A stretch of 64,000 bases of DNA from Gigaspora margarita (lineage: Eukaryota; Glomeromycota; Glomeromycetes; Diversisporales; Gigasporaceae): positions 227,787 through 291,786 of the forward strand of contig WTPW01000017.1 in NCBI GenBank assembly GCA_009809945.1, given 5' to 3'. Positions within the stretch are counted from its first letter, which is position 1, and the number at the start of each line of letters is the position of its first letter. The notes beneath the pieces were generated by a model. It was not told the DNA's origin. It saw only the letters and a list, made by a program, of their open reading frames with translations, and did no database searches. Positions 24,573-36,449 of this stretch are shown piece by piece. The position numbers and the translations under genes were made by a program.

Positions 24573-24850
24573 CTATTTGCAGTATATTGTATCTTTTTGA
24601 CATTCGATAAAAATTTCGCTAATTTCTATTACTAATGGACGATTATCCCAACATTTCCATATTAAATTTATATAGCATTGTTGTGTGTCATTAATTATTG
24701 TTGGCCTTAAACTGTTAAAACATATTTGAATTTGAAGCTTTATTCCAAGATTTTGATTATAATATAAAGGTTTTCCAAACAAAATTTCCACAAAACTATT
24801 CCAAAAGAATGGATCTAATTATGTTGCATATTGTCCTCTGTCTAGAATGA
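24573..24850 (-). pseudogene. Kinase C-lobe fragment, decayed
   Basis: The minus-strand translation parallels the C-lobe of the intact kinase at 27946-29466. 'GQYAT', a stop, then 'EILFGKPLYYNQ', 'IQICFNSLRPTIINDTQQ' and 'LIWKCWDNRP' align with 'GKYSMATDVYAFG', 'GEKPFLKNA', 'IQICEHNLRPQIIKETPQ' and 'LMQKCWNHDPTQRP'. A stop codon lies between the first two blocks, and only this portion of the domain is seen. A decayed copy left by duplication of the neighbouring kinase family. Confidence 0.75.
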
Positions 24851-26140
24851 TTTACAATCGTATAGTTTTACTGTAATCAAAATATTACAGTATGAACAAT
24901 TTATTTCATTATGAAGAAAAATATTGATTGCCTTATTGCTTCATCGATCATCAAAGGTTTCGTTATTCGTCATTCAGAAATTGGTTAACGAAAAGTTTCA
25001 TTCGTCATTCGTCAGGTATCTTCAGATGGAGAGCTTTATTAAATAAACTATTATTCCCATAGCTTAAACCTTTTAAACGTAACCACAAGTACATCATTTT
25101 CCAATTTCGACATGGGGTTTGGTTCAAATTAATTCTTAAAAAATCAAAAAAAAAATAATAATTTTATATTTATAATTCAGATAATCTTTCAAAAAATCAC
25201 ATTGCTACACCTTTTTGAAAACCGCTATAAAAAAAATATGCAATTTGAATATTAGAAATTTTCAACTATCATAAAATCACTGAGCGACACCTTTTTGCAA
25301 GCCTATATCGATTCACAAAGCAAAAATTAATGAAAATACTATATTTCTACTGAATCCTTGGTTAAAAAAAGCAACTTGCAATTGCATGATCGGACGGCAA
25401 TCGGTGATTCCAGCTGATTGTAATGTAGGTTGCAATCCACAAATTTGTTTAAAGATACTTGATTTTTGCAAAAAGCGATAAAAATATTATCTAATTTAAT
25501 TAATGATTAAAACAATTATAATAAAATCGATTAACACTCCTAATCTCATACTTCGTACTTATTCTGATCATTTATAATTACGTGCAACATTTATAAAATT
25601 AGCTCGAATATTACTTCAATAATTTTCAGAACTCACTGCATTAGTATCTTGTTATACGATCGCACTTCAGTTTCATAAATAGAATGGTCTCCGTGATTTC
25701 ATCCGGTATTATACAAAAATTTATTCGTACTGTGCATTTGGAAAATAGATGACGTAAAAGTACACTTACTTTGAATTTCTATATTGTTTTTATAATTATT
25801 ATTATGATTATGCATTAAGAGAGGTTTGCAAACACTTGCTAAAGAAATGGACTCACATGCAAAAGATTAATATGATGTAATTGCCATAACCAAGAAAATT
25901 ACAATATAAATGATTTGCCAACACCTCCAAAACATGCAAAAGAATATCACAAACAAGAAAGTCGATGTGTTATAATCAAGGGTTTCATATTGAATAATGC
26001 TTGTTTTTTTAAGATTGTAGAGAGTTTTCTTTAAAAATTCTCTTGGCCTTGCTTTCAATTTATTATAAACAGCACATAATTTTACAAGTTTAACTGTTTT
26101 TGCTGTTGCTTTAGCATGTCAAATTACTTACTTTCTTTTC
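24851..26140. other. Intergenic DNA between kinase fragments
   Basis: 'gttattcgtcattc' and 'tcattcgtcattcgtc' repeats lie at 24960-25015. A 63-codon minus frame (25867-26058) has no recognisable domain and is not called. Confidence 0.4.
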
Positions 26141-26340
26141 TCACATACCCTTAAATATTTCTAAAAATTGTGGATCTAAGCGAGAAAATAGAGGACAGCA
26201 ACTCAAGATTTCCCAAAATATTACTACAAGATTATTTATATCTGATCTTTTATCTTGTTTATAATATTTGGTTTTAAATTTTTGTGAATCTACAATTCCA
26301 AATATCTGGCTATTTGTGGTAATACTTAAAGACATCCGGA
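26141..26340 (-). pseudogene. Second kinase fragment (activation-loop region), decayed
   Basis: The minus-strand frame contains 'SQIFGIVDSQKF', 'KQDKRSDINNL' and 'FWEILSCCPLF'. This follows the usual order in Glomeromycota kinases: an (F/Y)GV-P-DP activation segment, then KSDVYSxGV, then WEISSGxPPF. The APE/DPK segment is damaged, and neither the N-lobe nor the C-terminal end was found. Read as a relic. Confidence 0.6.
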
Positions 26341-26921
26341 TAACGTTATCTTTACGTATGAGAATATTTTTTGTATGCTAAATAAAAAAATATATAAAAT
26401 TTTAACGAAATCTATATGCTAAATAAACAATAATTTAAAGTCGTTTTACTTGTTTTGATAATAGTAACGCAGTTTTTCGATAATATAATTTTCGGCTGTT
26501 ATATTATTGCAGTATGTTATGTACTAGCCGAAAATTATATTATCAGTTATCGGGAAACCTAAACTGTTATCGAAAAATAATTATTGATCATCATAAAATC
26601 ATCACGTGCCCACTTATTTTCAAATCATCTGTAAAACGGATAGCTACCTCAAAATCACGGATAACAGTTATGGGACATTGCTAGCAAAATCGCATTTTAA
26701 AGGGTAGTTTTAGTTTTGAGAAAAACAATTAAACCCCATGTTTGTTTATGTTATTGTTATAATTTTTTTTTTGTACAATCAATTCGCCAAGTTCAATCTT
26801 CTGATTGGTTTTATTCTATTTTTAAAGCGTTATAAATTTGAGGAATTGATTTTTTTTCAAATATAAAAATCTCATTATTTATTAAGCTAATGTATAATAA
26901 AAAATATACTATATATAAATA
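26341..26921. other. Intergenic DNA with a gataata/cggt palindromic cluster
   Basis: 'taatataattttcggct' at 26481 faces 'agccgaaaattatattatca' at 26526. 'agtttttcgataat' and 'ttatcgaaaaataatt' form an outer pair, giving a small foldback at about 26455-26585. No gene. Confidence 0.5.
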
Positions 26922-27036
26922 TAAGGTTGTTAATGGAGTACTCCAAACTATAGTAAAACATATAAACCACTCCAGTTTGAAACTGGAGTGGTTTATATGT
27001 TTTATTATAGTTTGGAGTACTCCATTAACAACTCTA
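26922..27036. mobile_element. 115-bp near-perfect palindromic hAT-like MITE
   Basis: Two arms of about 53 bp (gttgttaatggagtactcca...) are reverse complements with a one-base centre and almost no mismatch. The ends taaggttgtt / aacaactcta are flanked by a perfect 8-bp TSD tataaata (26914-26921 and 27037-27044). hAT-like by TSD length and TARRG-type termini. Very young by arm identity. Confidence 0.82.
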
Positions 27037-27945
27037 TATAAATAATAATAGATATTTTAACTTGAATTGAAAAAAAAACTTAAAATTAGTTAGAAAATGT
27101 CAAATGTTGATTTTCCTATCAAATTACCTTTAAACATTATTATACATACTTATTATCATATGATTTTAAGATCAAACAGATAGTTATATGATCAACAATA
27201 TTTATTTTGTACACTTTGCTTTACTAAAAAGGGTTAAAAAAGATGATTTGCAGGAAACAAATAAAAGTTCTAAATATCAGAAATCAAATTTGCAATATGT
27301 CAAAAGTTTATAAGACTAATGACGTGAGTGTAGCAGTAGTAGTGCAATACTTTTAAAAGTTGAAGTATAGATAATGTAATAGGCTGTTTAGCAACACAAG
27401 AGCCTTAATCAGAGAGACCGAGAGTACTGTAAATGATTTCAGAGGTTCAATACTATTGCGGTAGTGAAAACATTGATATAATCGAGCGGTATGTTTATAT
27501 TTGATGCACAATCTCATGTCATAATACGATAATAACCGATGGATGCATCGAGATAATAAATGAAATTGTTAATTTACATAAGTTTTCATATGGAAATTTT
27601 ATTACCTCTCTAGATGCCATATACAATCATATACAATGTGGGAATTTGGCAAACCCATTTTCGATATTTTCGCAATAAAAGATGTTAACTTATATAAGTA
27701 TGGCAAAATTTCATGGCAAACATAATAGAATCATTAAAGCGTGATAAAGGGTGACGGACATTATAAAATATTAGTATAGATGGCATATCTAATACCGGTG
27801 ATTATTTATTGGATGCCACGGTAGCACGCCCGTGAATTCTGTGCCGTTCATCCTAATCAAGTACCATATTTAGACCAATGGAACAATGTTCTAAAAAAGA
27901 ATATAATATATTAGATGATGTTTTGTTTATAAAAATTAAATATAA
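27037..27945. other. Intergenic DNA downstream of the kinase gene
   Basis: No gene recognised. A final short exon of the kinase could lie here, because the last codons before its stop also read as a splice donor (see the kinase entry). Confidence 0.4.
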
Positions 27946-29466
27946 TTATTTACCTTCTTGGAAATTTGGCATTATTCGGCTCGTGTAAATAGCTTCAGGA
28001 TGATAAGTTTGTTTCTTTATTTTAGGTCGGAGAATTTCGTCAGCTTTCTCAATTTGTTCTTGAATATCTTCTGTAGGATAATAAAGCCAACTATTAATCA
28101 GTTCGTATATTTCTTCAGCAGTTGGTCGTTGTGTGGGATCATGATTCCAGCATTTCTGCATTAAGTTAGAATAAAATTGTGGTGTTTCTTTGATAATTTG
28201 CGGACGAAGATTATGTTCACATATTTGTATAGCCAATTGTTGATCATGAGCATTTTTCAAAAAAGGTTTTTCACCAGAACTAATTTCCCACATTAATATA
28301 CCAAAAGCATATACATCAGTTGCCATTGAATATTTACCACCCTTAAATAATTCCGGTGCAACAAAAGGCATCACTCCCATGATCTCCTTGATTTCATTAG
28401 CTTGTGATTGTGAAATACAAAGACCTAAATCATTAATGTTAATATAATCAAAGCCATCCATAAAACGAAGCACATTCCCAGGGTGGATGTCTCTGTTAAA
28501 AAAATTTAATTTGTTAATTTTTATTATAAAACTAATTAATTAATGTAAATAAAAATTTTACCTATGGATGAGACCTGCTTTATGAATATTGTACATATCT
28601 TTTGAAACATGGTAAATTATCTTAATCCTATCATACCAAGTGATTTCATCGTTCTGAATGTTACGTATATCACCTTTATCATAATATTCTAGAACATGAT
28701 AGTATTGGCCAGTGTCATCATTTTTCGTGAATCCTTGAAGTATTGGCGAACCCCATGTTAAGATCGATTGATAAGCCCAACGTTGCAATCTCTTTGCCTA
28801 AAAATAGAAACTAAGTCATTGATATATAGAGTATTATATATCCATACTTAAAATGTACAAGTTACCTCATTAAGAAAATCTTTTGGTAAAATTTGCGATT
28901 GTCCAATTGTTTTCAATACAACATATTCTACATAAACAAACCCATTATATTCATAAAAATCTTTTTCTTCAAAACGAAGCAATTTATTATTTAAATAATC
29001 CCATCCTTTGATTCTTTGTACTTTTCTTTTGGCACGAAAAACAGTTCCATATCCTCCTCTACCTATTTCTTCAATGTCTGAAAAAATGTCATATGGCCAC
29101 CATTCCAAATTTGTAAGAGATGAAGTAGCATATATCTGAGAATTTTGAATAAAATAATCGATCTCAAGATTCCCCGATGTCCAAGTGGAAAACGCTTGAC
29201 GAAAATATTCTGCATTGCAAGACCTGCACCACTTTCTTCCAGTTCTGATTTTGTTGCACTCTAGACATTGACCGTACTTTTTGAGCCTTGTAGATTCTGT
29301 CTCATAAAATTCATCACCAGGTTTAAAGTCTATTAAAACGTTGTTGATGAAATCTTGACGTGCAACTTCTTCGATGTCTTAATTTAAAAAATGTTATATT
29401 TAACTAATTTATAATTCAAATAGAATTGCGTTAATTCTTACCTTGATTTGTGTCTTCGCTTGACAT
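27946..29466 (-). CDS. Protein kinase with N-terminal Cys4 motif, four exons
   Basis: Exons 29466-29442, 29377-28866, 28797-28562 and 28492-27946, all GT-AG with matching phases, give about 439 aa. Residues 45-62 hold a zinc-ribbon-like pattern (C46, C49, C59, C62), then FSTWTSGN and LEWWPYD. This arrangement is characteristic of the large kinase family of Rhizophagus. The catalytic domain follows: Gly loop GRGGYG (114-119), VVLK (Lys164), HRD at 257-259 continuing IHPGN, DLG in place of DFG (279-281), APE (303-305), DVYAFGILMWE and a C-terminal KCW...RP block. All key residues are present, so an active tyrosine-kinase-like enzyme is expected; partners are unknown. The stop follows NFQEG, where caagaag/gtaaat could instead be a donor to a further exon. 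Decayed relatives lie at 24573 and 26141 on the same strand. Confidence 0.87.
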
Positions 29467-29778
29467 TATATTGATGGATTTCCTGTGTGGGAAAGGATTT
29501 AGGTTATGAATTATTTTTATAATGACACAAAATAAGAAATTTTTTCTTTTTATCGATGTGTGTACTGTAGTTCAAAATTCAATCGTTACACACACTAAAT
29601 TTTAATTTTATTTTCGGAATTACTCCGAAGGTGTTTTTGTTATACAAAAATATTATACTTTCGGTAAATTTATTGTACCAATTAAATACAGAAGTTGAAA
29701 ATCCTATTTAAAGATGGCAACTTAAATTTAAATGTAATTTATAAATTAAATTTACGAACCCATTATTGTTTTATATAA
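29467..29778 (-). promoter_or_regulatory. Kinase upstream region with candidate TATA
   Basis: Minus-strand tataaaaat at about 29521-29513 lies some 50 bases before the ATG. The region is bounded by the MITE at 29779, so the proximal promoter is about 310 bp unless it extends through the element. Confidence 0.35.
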
Positions 29779-30031
29779 GTCGTTTGAATTTAAAGCTTCG
29801 TTTAATGTCACTTTTTTCATATTTGCTTGAGAGGGGGGGGATAAACAAACACTAAAATTAAACAGACCTAAAATTAGGTTCAAAATGTACCTGATTTGTG
29901 TTCATTTATGCCCGGGGGTGTTTTTTTTTTTTGTGATTATTTATATTTTCTATACTCGTTTTCTATTGGCTTGTCTAATGTCGAGGGGAGCTCCATTGGT
30001 GTGGGGGGGTGATTTTTAAATTCAAACGGCC
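29779..30031. mobile_element. 253-bp PIF/Harbinger-like MITE upstream of the kinase
   Basis: Ends gtcgtttgaatttaaa and tttaaattcaaacggcc are flanked by TAA (29776-29778, 30032-30034). Inner blocks (G run, 'taaacaaacac', 'attggcttgt') match the element at 7140-7363 in order and orientation. Non-coding. Confidence 0.75.
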
Positions 30032-30221
30032 TAATAATAATTACTGAAATTACTTGCTTTTTTATATTTTAATTAATTAAATAAAGTATGTAAATAACAA
30101 AGATTTAAAGAAAACAAAAATTGTTTACTTCATAAATTTATATAGATTATTAAAAAGGCCAAAACTTTAAAGTATAAAAATTAAAACTCCAGCTTGCATA
30201 TTCTTTAGCACGAAAAACTTA

Positions 30222-30650
30222 ACAAATGGGCTAATTTGAGTAATTTATAAGTAGTGCTTATTTTTTTTTAAAGCTTCAAGGCCAAATAACTTTTGATCTG
30301 CTGGTACATTTTAAATGATTTTACTACAAAACTGTTCGTCTCTTCGAGGCGATTCCAATGAGCCCATTATCATGAAAATCCAATCACAGGATCGCAAGAT
30401 AATTCGCTATCAAATAGTGACACACCTAGAGGCTGGGGTTAATTGGTTAGACCTATGTCTAACCAATTAACCCCAGCCTCTAGGTGTGTCACTATTTGAT
30501 AACGAATTATCTTGGAATCGCCTCGAAGAGACGAATAGTTTTGTAGTAAAATCATTCAAAATGTACCAGCAGATCAAAAGTTATTTGGCCTTGAAGCTTT
30601 AAAAAAAAATAAGCACTACTTATAAATTACTCAAATTAGCCCATTTGATC
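30222..30650. mobile_element. ~430-bp foldback element with long arms
   Basis: Outer ends caaatgggctaatttgagta and its complement are near perfect over arms of about 200 bp, centred at about 30444 (ggttagacctatgtctaacc). The left arm has an extra segment of about 40 bp ('gagcccattatcatgaaaat...cacaggatcgcaag') missing from the right arm. 'cttttgatct' and 'acaggatc' words recur in the foldback at 39737-40655. The TSD is not clear. Confidence 0.75.
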
Positions 30651-30950
30651 AGAAGGCGTAATCTCATTTCCCGACAACTATTTCAACGACAGTTAAGATT
30701 GGACTAATTTAAAATTAACGTCTGTTAATTAAAAGAAGAGACATAACCGTCGATAAGACCGATTGAAACAACACAACTGCACAACAAGAATTTATTCTCC
30801 GAAAAATTTACGAAAATTGTCAAAATTTATAGCGTTAATTTACTTATAGGAAGAAGTTATAGTTTCGCTAAAATTTTTTAAAATTTTGAAAGGAATACTT
30901 TTTGTTAGAGTCTGAAGAGTGATTTCATATGTTGAATAATAATTGAAGAA

Positions 30951-31700
30951 ATTACAAACAAGGGTCCAAACTCGAAAATAATTACAGAAAGGGCCCAAAA
31001 TGAAAAATTACCGATAGAGGCCCGACATTTGAAAATTATTACAAATAAGGGCCACGATCTAAATACAACAGTTATCGCCTTTCGTGATTAAATGGATATT
31101 TTAAAAAAAATAATCGCTACATTAAACTGGCACACAAATTTACTATAATGTTTACAACTTGCTTTAAATTTTTCATAAAAGTTGGTCAATGAAGAATCGA
31201 TTTTACTATATGAATGTAACCATCTTTGCACTTTTTAATTGAAATAGTAAATGGACATTAACTATTTCATTCGTGGGAGTAATTTGTTTGGTTTATTAGT
31301 TTAAAACTTGTAAGGCGAAGAATAAATATATGTCCAAGGCTGAACGAACATTTTTCCTATTAGAAAAGTAAATTTGTATCTGATATCAAAGTTGGATTTT
31401 TAGTTATATTAAGAGCAGTGCAAATAATAAATGGATTTATGGACCGAATGAACCAAAGGTATGCTTTTTATTGCATATCTGAATTTATATTCAAATTACT
31501 AATCAATTATCATCATTACATTTCTTATGCTTAACAATTAACTATAATTAACCATATATTATACTATATTATGACTCACATGAACCTAAAATCACCGGTC
31601 TTTAAGCGCAGAATTATTTTGGGTCTTTATTTGTAATAATTTCCAAATATCGGGCCTCTAACGGTAATTATTTTCATTTTGGGCCGATATTTGTAATGTC
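30951..31700. mobile_element. ~750-bp foldback element with gggtcc/gggccc arms
   Basis: The left arm reads 'attacaaacaagggtccaa', 'gaaagggcccaaaatgaaaa', 'ccgatagaggcccgacattt'. The right arm reads 'aaatatcgggcctctaacgg', 'ttcattttgggccgatattt', 'gtaat', its approximate complement in reverse order. Ends are approximate. Non-coding. Confidence 0.6.
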
Positions 31701-32207
31701 CCCATAATAATTGCTAAGAAATAATAATAAAAAAAATAACACAAAAGTTTTTATTAAAGATTTTTATTAATCCAAGATTTTTTTTAATTATGCCAACACG
31801 TACCAGTATGATAATATGAAATCTGTGAGTGATAGTTCCCGTTCAAGCTTTTTTGTGCGCTATATTTTTTCCTATTTTTTTAAGGTATTATAGTTTAAAC
31901 AAGTAGGATTTTATTTTGCCATGTGATATTAGTTTGTAAATCAGTTTGTGGTTGGATTTATAATTTTAAGACAGCGTAGATTTTTTCAATTAAGATGAGT
32001 ATGAAGCATTTGTGGAGTTGAACATGTATATTCACATCATTCATAAGATCAGTTTTTCTTATCTTTTCTTGTTATGCATATATATAATAAATTTATAATA
32101 TAATACTTATAAAAATCTTTTGTTTAATTAATTATTTCAATATAACAAAATGGTACTATGTGGTCCAGTACTATGATAAATTATGTGCTAAGGCTTCGAA
32201 AATAGAA
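31701..32207. other. AT-rich intergenic DNA, no gene seen
   Basis: No coding frame or delimited repeat recognised. Confidence 0.4.
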
Positions 32208-32398
32208 TCTAGATAAGTAAAAAGATGTAGTAGAGCTAAAACTCTGGAGTTTTTTGTTAAAAGATATGGAAGCCTGAGCAGAAACATACTTTTGGTTAAT
32301 AGATTCTAGATAAGTAAAAAGATGTAGTAGAGCTAAAACTCTGGAGTTTTTTGTTAAAAGATATGGAAGCCTGAGCAGAAACATACTTTTGGTTAAAA
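32208..32398. repeat. Near-perfect tandem duplication, period 97 bp
   Basis: The unit starting tctagataagtaaaaagatg at 32208 restarts at 32305 and is copied with essentially no change through 'cttttggttaa'. It is therefore recent, or an assembly or replication-slippage product. Confidence 0.9.
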
Positions 32399-33208
32399 GT
32401 ACTATTCTACAAAATATAAAACTTACTCTCTTTACAAGTTTGGTACTCCTGATATTTCTCTTTGGTCTTTTTGTAATTTTGCTATAAAGTAAAGAATCTA
32501 GCTTATCTCTCCAAAAGATTAGCAGTGTTTAATTCTTTCTAATTGGAAATATACCTACTAATATGGAATCGATATTATATTTGAAATCTAGTACTGTATA
32601 CAAAATAAACAATGTTTTGAGATCTAAAGAGATCATATGAAGAAATTTCTTACTAGAATATTCATTTAGACATATAGATTTCTTTTTTGTTTTTTCTTTA
32701 ATGTATATATAGTATTTTGATAAGGCATTTCCTTATACAAATACTATATATTTTTATAGCTTTAATAGTATTATCATTTTTTTCTTTCTTTTTGATTTTT
32801 TCTTTTTTCTTTTTATTTTATATTTGTATTAAATTTGGTTGTTTGTTTAGATATTAATTGTTATTCCCCATTTTACTTTTCTCTTTATATTTTCTTTCTT
32901 TTTACTAGTTATAACTTTTTTGTAGGTTGTATCTATTAGAGAAGTTAGGAGAGGAAAGTTTAAAATGAAAACAATCTATAAATAATAATGCAAGCAAAAG
33001 TATAACTATAAATAAATAAAAATAATAAAAAAAATAAAAAAGTGCAATAAAAAATTAAATCAAAATTATTTTTCTAATATCATATAATAATTATCTAGGC
33101 TAATATTAGATTAATAGACTACTAGCTATAAGCAGATTGCCTACTATGCTCTAGAAATTATATGATATTAGAAAATATAAATAACAAACAAAATATTGGC
33201 TTACAATA
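32399..33208. other. AT-rich intergenic DNA, T-rich tracts
   Basis: Long T-rich stretches at 32770-32930. No gene. Confidence 0.4.
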
Positions 33209-33627
33209 CCATATTTTCACTAATAATGCTCATGAGCATTATTTAAAAAATTGTGACCCCTAAAAATTTTATATATTACCTCAAAATAATGCTCATGCGC
33301 ATCCTGAAATAACGTGCACACCTCTATAAAACAATCATATAAAATCCTATTCTGATTTACTAGTAGGTTTTATCTATATATAATGATAATACTACTATAC
33401 AAATGATTTAGATAGTTTTGATATCTTTGGGATTACACTACTCTGACATACTTCACTTAAAGTGAAAGTTCTTAATTGCAAAGTATAGCCAGCATGTGCA
33501 TTATTTAGAAAACCAAAATTAGTAAATAATTACTTATTGTCTCAAAATAATGCACATGCGCATACTCTAAATAATGTGCATATACTCAAAATAATGCACA
33601 GATGAGCATAATTACGCAAAAATATAG
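33209..33627. mobile_element. 419-bp CCGTATTT-family element, TA duplication
   Basis: Left end ccatattttcactaat and right end, reversed ctatatttttgcgtaat, are flanked by TA (33207-33208, 33628-33629). Near both ends 'aataatgc(t/a)catgcgcat' repeats, as in the element at 53957-55328. Non-coding. Confidence 0.72.
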
Positions 33628-34146
33628 TATATTAAATTCATATATATCTTTAATCTATTTGTCTAATATTTACTGATTGAAATTGAAAATAATATTTAAA
33701 TATTATCAAATAATTATCTATAGTAATAGCAGACTAATAGGCTACTAGTTATAAACAAATTAAATTTGGTTTAAGCCAATAACCTATCAATCTACTATTG
33801 TCTAGATTGATTATTTAAAAATATTAGAAAAGTATTTTTAGTTTTGACTAATATATCAGAATATTAGCCAAATATTATTCAAATATTAGTCAAATATTGT
33901 TTAAATATTAGCAAAATATTGTTCAAATATTATCCAAATATGTTCTAAAGAATAAAAAGATATAGTACAGTATAATTTATTATTAAAAATATAACAAATA
34001 TATTAGTATAATATCATATAAATAATAATAAATGTTTTGTAAAATAATGAATATAATATCTTTTTATAATTTGTCTAATTGTATATAATATCAATCTAAA
34101 TATCTGTCCAATATTTTTTTATAATTTTACTAATCTTTATATTAAT

Positions 34147-34553
34147 ATATATATAAGGTAAGTGTGTATATTATGGTGAATGTGAGTATTGTGGCAGATC
34201 TATTATAAGTCATGATCTGTCAGTCCAGACTAAATTATTTTTATACTATTCAAATCGTCTTATCAAGATGATTCGAATGGTACAAAAATTGTTTGATTTT
34301 GATCACTGGGTTATAAAATATTGGCATTCGAATGTTGTAAATCAATTTTTTTTTTAAAAAACAATATGTTATATTCAGATACTATTCTAATACTAATATC
34401 CCATGATATAGTGATTGAAATTAAACAATTTTTGTACCATTCAAATTGTCTTGATAAAATGATTTGAATGGTATAAAAATTTATTAGTTTGGACTAACAG
34501 ATCATGACTTATGATAGATTCACCACAATGCCTACATTTACTACAATATATAT
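34147..34553. repeat. Foldback repeat, related copy at 37190-37470
   Basis: Left 'atataaggtaagtgtg', 'gatctattataagtcatgat' and 'aatcgtcttatcaagatgat' face 'atcatgacttatgatagatt' and 'attgtcttgataaaatgatt' at 34430-34545. The same words ('caatttgtcttatcaagat', 'catttaccttatatat') occur at 37340-37470. No gene. Confidence 0.6.
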
Positions 34554-36449
34554 CAGCAAAATAAATATATGAAATCTTTCAAAAGAAATTGCATACTGAA
34601 ATCTTTCGAAAGGATTGCGATTAACGCGAAATCTTTCAAAAGAATCACAAACTTTTGAAAGATTTCGGCATGTATTTCTTTCAAAATATTTCAAAATAAA
34701 TTTTGAAATATTTTGAAATATATTGCGAATATTGTGAAATAGGGCAGATAAAAACAATGCAACCCTGTACCTAATTATCCCCTTTCCAGGATCGCAAGAG
34801 GTAATATTTCACATATTATCACAATAAACGATATACATATTCACATAATCATAGTTTTGCAATGTTTTCAAATGGTTTTGCATGTTTTAGCAATTCAATA
34901 TAAAATTTTATTTTTTTTATTTATTATTATACATTATATTTTAAATTTATTTTAAATTAAATATACATTTTTATTCAATATTATATTTTTATTATATATT
35001 ATTATACAAAAAAAAATAAAAAAAATGATAAAAAAAATAAACCCAAAAAAAAAGAAAAAAAATGAAATGAAAATGTATTTTAAAATACTTTCACACTTCA
35101 TCACATATAATTCCAAAAAACTAGTCCTATATGCTTATTTTTGCTCACCCCGCAGTTAGCTATTATTTTGCTTTTTTGTTTTAACTATCATTTTGCTTCG
35201 GTTATTTCTTTTGTTTTTTCTATCGCCTTCATTTTTCTCTTTTTTAAATACTTTCTAAAAATAGTATAGAAGTAAAAAAAATAAAACTAAAAAAAACCAA
35301 AAACTATAAGCAAACTGAATAAAAAATAAAAACGAAAAAAAATGAACCCAAAAAAAAATGAAAAATGAAAACAAAAACATATTTTAAAATACTTTAGCAC
35401 TTCATCACAGATAATTCTATAAAAAACTAGCCCTACACGCTAATTTTTGCTCACCCTGCAGTTAGCTATTATTTTGCTTCTTTGTTTTAACTATCATTTT
35501 GTTTCAGCTATTTCTGTTGTTTTGGCTATCATCTTTGTTTCACTCTTTTTTAAATATTTCCTAAAAATAGTAGAGGAGTGAAAAAATAAAAAAAATACAA
35601 ATAAAAAAACAAAAATATAACAAACTAAATAAAAAAAAAGGAAGCCCCAAATCTCCATTTTTCATATTCGCCAAATGCCGAAATAGTCTGGGTTGGTTTT
35701 CTTGAAAGTGCCAGGAAGTAAGGGTTGTGTTCTTGTAAAGTGCCAGAATAAATTAAATTAATAAAAAAAAATTTAAAAAAAAAACAAAACCAAAAAAGTG
35801 CCAAATGAAAAAAATATAGCAAAACCTTGTGAAGACTTGTGCTCAACTAAAACTATTTCTTTAAAAAAACGTTTTTGGCAATTTAGAAATTGTGAAGTAA
35901 TAGTGTGTTCTTGCAAAGTGTCATTTGAGTTGGCTTGCAAAGTCAAATCTGCATTCCTGCTAAGTTGCGAAAAGTTGTAGGTTTTCTTGCAAATCGCCAG
36001 AGAAGTTAGGTTGGTGTTTTTGTAAAGTGCCGAAATAAAAAGAAAAAATTAAAAAATAGATAAAAAAAAAAAGCAAAGAGAAAAAACAAAATGAACAAAA
36101 AAAAACAAAACAAAACAAATGAAAAAAAAACAATATAAAAACTGAAGATCTATAAACAGATCAATCTGATCTTGTAATACAGAGTTTGTAGATTATATTT
36201 GAACATTATCGAAACATTTTGAACAATGCACTCTTGGTACCAGCATAATCCAGGTTGCAGATCTACTGATCCAGCTTGGTTTCACATGTCTAACATAGTT
36301 TCGAAAAATATTTCAAAATATTTTGAATACTAAAATATTTTGAAATATATTGCAAAATATTTCAAAATTAATTGCATTAGCAAAATCTTTTGAAAGATAT
36401 TGCAGGTCCACAAGATCTTTCGAAAGATTTTGGTACTATAAATTTGCTG
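34554..36449. mobile_element. Putative 1.9-kb hAT-like element with cagcaaa ends
   Basis: The left end cagcaaaataaatata followed by 'gaaatctttc' is mirrored at the right by 'gaaagattttggtactata' and 'aatttgctg'. The flanking 8-mers atatatat and atgtacac agree at 5 of 8, mismatches being transitions. Outer zones repeat aaatcttt(c/t)(g/a)aaag palindromes; the middle holds the direct repeats at 35070-35640. No transposase frame survives. Limits are tentative. Confidence 0.5.
35070..35640. repeat. Direct repeat, two ~290-bp copies
   Basis: 'acacttcatcacatataatt' (35094), 'tttttgctcacccc' and 'gcagttagctattattttgc' recur about 305 bases later (from about 35397) in the same order, followed in both by A-rich spacers. 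A related 'gtgccag'-rich stretch follows at 35700-36050. No gene. Confidence 0.8.
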
